This document shows positions 59,473 to 64,000 of a DNA stretch of 64,000 bases, one piece after another; position 1 is the first letter of the stretch, and each line of letters starts with the position of its first letter. A program made the translations under genes and the position numbers. The DNA comes from CBDFMR01 sp965249765. GTDB taxonomy: Bacteria; Bacteroidota; Bacteroidia; Chitinophagales; Saprospiraceae. The stretch covers positions 186,001-250,000 of the forward strand of contig CBDFMR010000005.1 in assembly GCA_965249765.1 (NCBI GenBank). Reading direction: 5' to 3'. The notes under the pieces were generated by a model. It searched no databases and was not told the origin of the DNA. It saw nothing but the letters and a program-made list of their open reading frames with translations.

Positions 59473-60065
59473 GATCAGGTGATCGTTCCCGCATTAGCAC
59501 ATGAGCTTCCCTCTTCATTGTCATAATCTAGGTCAGTCGGGCTTGGTGGTGCTGCTCCACAGTCATCGTGGTGTTGCCGGGCAGACTTACAAAGCTTGCC
59601 GCTGATGACGGATTTACTGTTATTGTCCTCTATGGGATAATGAGTTGTCACAGTCATTGTCCATGTCTCGGTATACGTACCTATTGGTCATGACTTCATG
59701 ATCGTTGAGGTGATCGTTCCCGCATTAGCACATGAGCTTCCCTCTTCATTGTCATAATCTAGGTCTGTCGGGCTTGGTGGTGCTGCCCCGCAGTCAATAG
59801 TGATGTTGCCCGGAAGATTTGTAAATATTGCCGCTGATGACGGACTTACTGTTATTGTCCTACTATGGGATAATGCGTTTCCACAGTCATCTGTTCCACT
59901 CCATGTCTCGGTATACGTACCGCCACATTGGTCATGACTTCCCATGATCGTCGATGTGATCGTTCCCGCATTAGCACATGAGCTTCCCTCTTCATTGTCG
60001 TAATCAAGATCGGTCTCTGTAGGTGGTGCTGCTCCACAGTCAATAGTGATGTTGCCCGGAAGATT
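57400..60065 (-). repeat. about eleven 246-bp coding repeats
   Basis: Units recur every 246 bp (ttcccatgatcg marker at 57494, 57741, 57987, ... , 59939), encoding the 82-residue module. Two variants alternate in part: SAAIFTNLPGNITIDC and SAASFVSLPGNTTIDC, coupled to DNA variants gttgagg/gtcgatg. One unit has an extra codon (QQ) near 58475. Near identity at the DNA level argues for recent expansion or gene conversion. Confidence 0.92.
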
Positions 60066-61187
60066 TGTAAATATTGCCGCTGATGCGGAAAGTACAGTTA
60101 TGTCTATACTACAAACCACTTCAACGTCATCAGAACTATCGCTTGTTCCGTTATCATCTATTATCGTGATATCAAGATTCACATTCCCACCGCATGATCC
60201 CGGGTGAATAAAGTTATAATCAACGGTAATTTGTCCGCAATGATCATTTACTACACCCTCACCATAGCTAAATATATTGGTAGGTACCTGATCACATGCG
60301 ATACTAAAGTCACTTGGACAAGTCACATCTAAAGAACAGCAACTCTCAATTGTAATGGTCTCAGAATCAGAATCACTGTCCCCATCGGAATCGGTTACGG
60401 TCAAAGTGACCAAAAAAGAGTCTGTTGAATTATAGGTATGGCTAGTGGGATTAGAGTTATCGGTATTGCCATCTCCAAAATCCCATAAATAAGTAACGTA
60501 CGGCTCTGTGCCTCCAATAGTCGTTGAGTTAAAAGTGACGGTTTCAAATCCTTCCCCCGCAAGACATTGCTTAGAAAAGTCAAAACCAACCACTAATGGT
60601 ACGTTGACCACGAAAGTGTCTATTACAGAATCGAAGCATTTGGCAGGCTTCGCAGCATCACAATCTAAGACATTTCCCGGGCAGACTTCGCCACCTGAGG
60701 CCGGCCAAAGAATATGAGCATCATACAAATTTACTTCTTCATCACACTCCCAGATAAAGACTGGATTAGGTGCACACAATGTCGTATCTTTCATTGGAGG
60801 CAAGAAGTCATCAAAGCAATAAGTAACGTCAGCAATCGTACTGCCTGACTGTATTGTTCCACTAAAATAGATCCCGTCTCTACCACTATTGGTTCCGTTG
60901 GTAAATTGGATACACAAGTAAGCCATGGCCGGTGGGGAATCACAATCTGATGTCATTACTGGAGTCCCTTCTAAATCCCTTGCTAGGAATACATCACTAA
61001 TTACAATGTCACCTGCCGAACATGGAGGATTATCATAGCAAGGGCTATTAGACTGAGCAAATAGAATATTATTACCTGTAACAACTAGCAATATTAACAC
61101 GACGAAGCGTGAAAGGGTCAAGAGTAAATCTCTGACATTTAATCGTTTTGGGATGGTCGATGGGCTAGACAATTTCGTTGTTCTCAT
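59688..61187 (-). CDS. giant surface repeat protein, N-terminal part
   Basis: 499 residues up to the broken zone. Signal peptide (hydrophobic about 22-44, ...NNILFAQ). After a Cys-rich domain (about 46-185) comes a PKD domain (about 190-285, TYLWDFGDGNTDNSNPTSHTY) and a segment with DVTCPSDFSIACDQVPTN, then the first repeat units. Separated from the C-terminal part only by the 59473-59687 zone with several small deletions; original gene is about 7.2 kb. ATG at 61187. Confidence 0.85.
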   Translation of the reverse strand: MRTTKLSSPSTIPKRLNVRDLLLTLSRFVVLILLVVTGNNILFAQSNSPCYDNPPCSAGDIVISDVFLARDLEGTPVMTSDCDSPPAMAYLCIQFTNGTNSGRDGIYFSGTIQSGSTIADVTYCFDDFLPPMKDTTLCAPNPVFIWECDEEVNLYDAHILWPASGGEVCPGNVLDCDAAKPAKCFDSVIDTFVVNVPLVVGFDFSKQCLAGEGFETVTFNSTTIGGTEPYVTYLWDFGDGNTDNSNPTSHTYNSTDSFLVTLTVTDSDGDSDSDSETITIESCCSLDVTCPSDFSIACDQVPTNIFSYGEGVVNDHCGQITVDYNFIHPGSCGGNVNLDITIIDDNGTSDSSDDVEVVCSIDITVLSASAAIFTNLPGNITIDCGAAPPTETDLDYDNEEGSSCANAGTITSTIMGSHDQCGGTYTETWSGTDDCGNALSHSRTITVSPSSAAIFTNLPGNITIDCGAAPPSPTDLDYDNEEGSSCANAGTITSTIMKS

Positions 61188-61350
61188 GATATTAGTTTGT
61201 GTTAGTTAGTAGAATCAATCAGATCTAGTATTCATTACACAAATCTGATGGAAATTGAACAACACAAAGATCGGGACAGACTTACGTGAAAGCTAAAAGA
61301 TAAAACCCAAATGGGTAGGGTGATATGAAGGTATTAAAAAGGGTGTTTTC

Positions 61351-62648
61351 CCCTTTATTGGATGGTGTATCCCAAACTTTCGCATAAAGGAATTAGCTTA
61401 GAGGAAACCTAAAAACAAATTCAAATGGATAAGGCTAAGCTTAAAGCGGAATTTAGCCAACTTTTGAATGAGATAGAACACCTGGAACAAACAGCTACCA
61501 ACTTTTACGATTACGAGAAGGAATTGCTACGGCTCCATACAGAAATGGGCGCAAAGATTCTGAAAGAATCAGTTGGCACATCGACGGATTATCGAAAAAA
61601 AAAAGATCCAAACGACCCTCGGTAACTTGGATTTAAAGAGTGCTCATAGATTTGTTAAAGAGGTAAAGGGAGTCAAGATGGCTCCATACTTTAAAGACAT
61701 AGTTTGCTACGTAGGACAAAGTGAGTGCTATGAATCCAGTTCAGCCTTAATAGAGAAGACGATGAGCATAGAAGTGGATGATAATACGATACATCGCTTG
61801 TGCAATGAGTATGGAGAGAAAAGTGAATTATTGGTTGGCTGAGGAAAGAACAACAGAGCAAGGCAATCCAGAAGTAGGCTCAACAGAAGTATTATATGCG
61901 CACTGTGATGGCGGCATGGTATTGACAAGGCCGAGTGAATGGAAGGAAGTCAAGGTGGTGGGTCGCATATATTCATCGGGAGACTTGATGAAAGTCTATA
62001 AAGACAGAGGTTACATATATAATTCAAGATATCCTTTCCATTTAGGAGGTCATGAAAAATTCGAGGATCAGATGAGTGATTACCTAGATGATTATGAGCA
62101 TTTAAAAGAGCGCCTTGTCGTAATAATAGACGGAGCTCAATGGATGGAAAAGTGGGTCACTGCACAGTATCCCAAAGCCACGCAAATATTGGATTTCTAT
62201 CATGCGATGGAGCATATTGCAAAATTTGGGAAGCTGTCAAAAACAAAAAAAGAGCGTATAGGATGGGTGGACCAAATAAGAGAAATGCTTTTAGAAAAAG
62301 GTGGTCAGGCAGTAGTAGATGAGATAAAGAAAATGCATCTAACTAATAGCAAGCCAAAGGTTGAAAGGGAAAATCTACTTGGCTATCTGGAAAGGAATTT
62401 ATTTAGAATGAACTATCCAGCCTACAGAAAGAAAGGATTACAAATAGGAAGTGACGCCATGGAAGCTGCACATCGTACATTGGTACAGAAAAGATGCAAA
62501 TTATCTGGTCAACGTTGGAGTAAAAAAGGAGCAACGAACATCATACGATTACGCAATCTCAACATGAATAATCAATGGTATCGACTCACCAATCACTTAT
62601 AGAAATGTTGCATAAAACGAAAATTTGGGATACACCCTTATTGGATGG
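61351..62648 (+). mobile_element. insertion sequence with inverted repeats and target duplication
   Basis: Ends TGTATCCCAAACTTTCG (from 61366) and the complement of CGAAAATTTGGGATACA (to 62634) are imperfect inverted repeats. The flanks CCCTTTATTGGATGG (61351-61365) and CCCTTATTGGATGG (62635-62648) are direct repeats of 15 and 14 bp, the likely target duplication with a one-base slip. The element holds a broken transposase and lies 179 bp upstream of the giant gene's start codon. Confidence 0.8.
61425..62602 (+). pseudogene. IS transposase (ISKra4-like), two frame changes
   Basis: Three frames in order (61425-61625, about 61610-61842, about 61820-62602) add up to roughly 390 residues. The last part has VVIIDGAQWMEKWVTAQYPKATQILDFYHAMEH, and EAAHRTLVQKRCKLSGQRWSKKGA near the end, like ISKra4/ISL3-type DDE transposases. 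First change is in a run of ten A's (61597-61606), where ribosomal or polymerase slippage could occur; the second, near 61818, needs a +1 shift. Without both, the protein is inactive. Confidence 0.65.
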
Positions 62649-62658
62649 AAAACAAAAA

Positions 62659-62684
62659 GTGTCCTGCAATTTCTTGCAGGACAC
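62659..62684 (-). terminator. terminator of the TPR gene
   Basis: GTGTCCTGCAA/TTGCAGGACAC perfect 11-bp stem with a four-base loop; on the minus strand TTTTTG follows. Just outside the IS. Confidence 0.85.
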
Positions 62685-62746
62685 ATACGAGAGTTTTGGT
62701 TATTAACCCGAAAAAATCTCGGGACCTACCTTACGGCAGGTTGGGA

Positions 62747-64000
62747 TCAGTAATCGGGATTTTCTTCTTCCGAGAAATATTCTATCATTGATGATAATTC
62801 TCGATCGAGATGTAATTCTGGTTGTATCTCAAAAAGGATAGCGTTTTGATCAAAATCCTCAACCAGAGCTTCTTCTAATATTTCTAATCCTTCCTGTTTC
62901 TCACCTTGCATGATATAAATGGCACCTCGGCAATACAGGAGATCAGCACTAAATGTATATTCCTCGGCTTCATCTAGAACCTTGAGGGCATCATCCAGTT
63001 TTCCTTGTCTGATAAGATAGATGATGAAATCTCTCCATGAGTCAGATTGCTCTGGGCCTGTCTTTGTAGCACGAGTAAAGAAATACACTGATTTCTCAAA
63101 ATTCTCAATTGCTACGTAGGCTTTTGCCAATCCCATATAGTATTCCTCACATCCTTCTTCTATAGATATAGCCTTGTGATAGGCATTGATTGCCTTGAAC
63201 CACTTGCTTTGCTGAGCATAACAATTACCTAGATGGAAGTAAATTTCATCGTTATATGGATCCAATGTGAGAGCCTCAAACAAATGGTCCTTGGCCTTAA
63301 CGGGATTACCCATAATGATCAGGCAAGATGCCATTGGGACAAGTAACTCAGGATCAGGTCCAAAGGTATTATTGGCCTCGTCATAACATGAATAGGCCTT
63401 CTTGTAGTTCTTTGTCTGAAAGCAAAAGTCGGCACAATCCAAATAGCCATTTTCAAAATTCTCGTTAATAATAAATGAATATTCGAGTGCAATAATCGCA
63501 TCACGATATTCACCGAGACTTGCAAATGCATGGCCTAGGTTGTACCAAGCAAGATAGTTATAAGGGTTGTCGTCTAAGATTCTTTTGTGTAGAGCTACGC
63601 TGTTGTGATAATTTCTTGATAACTCGACGCTGAGTAATAATCTTTCTAGCGATTCGGCGTTATCAGGATCCAAATTGACAGCCTCTACGAGTACCTCATA
63701 CATTCCGCTAAAATCCTTATCCACCTCGCGGATAAACGACTCGCAGATAAGAATATCCACTAGGTTAGAGTCCATCACGACGGCCTTTCGTAGTTCCATT
63801 AAAATCTCTGCAGATTGATCAGTATCACCTGACAAAGCCAAGATTTTTGCCTTGAGTACTTTAACTTCAATCTCAAACGGAGCAACCTCCTCTGCCTTAT
63901 CGAGATAAGCCAAAGAGTCGTTTACTTTTCCTGTCCTAAGGAGGATTCGAGATTTAGCAATAAAAAATTCTGATCTGTATTCAAAGTGACTCAAAGCAAT
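62747..64000 (-). CDS. TPR protein (partial, N-terminus outside window)
   Basis: At least 417 residues; the frame stays open to the window edge, so the true start is beyond it. About ten tetratricopeptide repeats, e.g. YLAWYNLGHAFASLGEYRDAIIALEYSFIINENF and DEIYFHLGNCYAQQSKWFKAINAYHKAISIEEG. No catalytic motif. Likely a protein-protein scaffold; the C-terminus is acidic (EYFSEEENPDY). Not the same family as the secreted TPR protein at 24426. Confidence 0.85.
   Translation of the reverse strand: MALSHFEYRSEFFIAKSRILLRTGKVNDSLAYLDKAEEVAPFEIEVKVLKAKILALSGDTDQSAEILMELRKAVVMDSNLVDILICESFIREVDKDFSGMYEVLVEAVNLDPDNAESLERLLLSVELSRNYHNSVALHKRILDDNPYNYLAWYNLGHAFASLGEYRDAIIALEYSFIINENFENGYLDCADFCFQTKNYKKAYSCYDEANNTFGPDPELLVPMASCLIIMGNPVKAKDHLFEALTLDPYNDEIYFHLGNCYAQQSKWFKAINAYHKAISIEEGCEEYYMGLAKAYVAIENFEKSVYFFTRATKTGPEQSDSWRDFIIYLIRQGKLDDALKVLDEAEEYTFSADLLYCRGAIYIMQGEKQEGLEILEEALVEDFDQNAILFEIQPELHLDRELSSMIEYFSEEENPDY

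Noticed and set aside
57534..59474. Repeated 71-residue plus-strand open frames with period about 492 bp
   Set aside because: They are antisense shadows of the coding repeats; the minus frame has the domain signal, signal peptide and sorting domain.
57400..60065. CRISPR-like appearance of the regular repeats
   Set aside because: Units are 246 bp with no short unique spacers and encode protein.

Overview
The window looks like a chromosomal segment of a Bacteroidota bacterium, probably of the Saprospiria/Chitinophaga side of the phylum (inference, no database search). Reasons: a secreted repeat protein with a C-terminal type IX secretion sorting domain, NagZ-like GH3/beta-lactamase and PKD-cyclophilin fusions, an S6 ribosomal protein with an alanine/proline-rich linker and helix-hairpin-helix tail, promoter-like boxes of the TAnnTTTG type, and many genes that start at ATG, TTG or GTG without a clear Shine-Dalgarno sequence. 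The codon usage and A+T-rich spacers are even along the window, except in the repeat arrays.

Layout. 1-2.6 kb (minus): an operon-like run peroxiredoxin - clpS - aat - M16 peptidase, which pairs the two N-degron pathway genes. 2.8-5.4 kb (plus): a frameshifted EamA transporter, an O-methyltransferase and hemW. 5.4-6.2 kb (minus): an AhpD-like protein and a small membrane protein. 6.2-12.9 kb (minus): a complete rRNA operon 16S - tRNA-Ile - tRNA-Ala - 23S - 5S, whose distal end carries an unusual 182-bp tandem array containing antisense pieces of the 5S 3' end. 13-26 kb: housekeeping genes (serC, a YgjP-like metallopeptidase, rplI-rpsR-rpsF, a DUF4920 lipoprotein, a BioD-like/DRTGG protein, a GH113-like hydrolase, panC, panD, a flippase-like membrane protein, a heptose-phosphate adenylyltransferase-like gene, Nif3, a zinc-ribbon protein, a TPR protein). 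26-27.8 kb: a decayed small gene, tRNA-Met(CAU) and a rhomboid protease.

28.1-36.3 kb is a catabolic block for the tryptophan/kynurenine route: RidA-type 2-aminomuconate deaminase, 2-aminomuconate semialdehyde dehydrogenase, ACMS decarboxylase, then an ATPase with its own palindromic operator, kynureninase, kynurenine 3-monooxygenase and 3-hydroxyanthranilate dioxygenase, followed by an LpxH-like phosphatase. Together these would turn kynurenine into 4-oxalocrotonate-type intermediates; tryptophan dioxygenase and formamidase are not in the window.

36.4-41.3 kb (minus): a DUF5606-like gene and three tandem secreted amidohydrolase-fold proteins, two of which lack the usual HxH metal motif. 41.9-53.8 kb (plus): a TMTC-like membrane glycosyltransferase/TPR protein, the GH3/serine-hydrolase fusion, a LolC/E-like permease, two lipoprotein cyclophilins, a polyphosphate-glucokinase-like ROK kinase, an unknown protein, a seven-helix membrane protein and a two-component pair. 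53.9-61.2 kb (minus): a giant surface protein with about eleven nearly identical 82-residue repeats, broken by a cluster of small indels in one repeat. 61.4-62.6 kb: an insertion sequence with terminal inverted repeats, a 14-15 bp target duplication and a frameshifted transposase. The window ends inside a TPR protein (minus).
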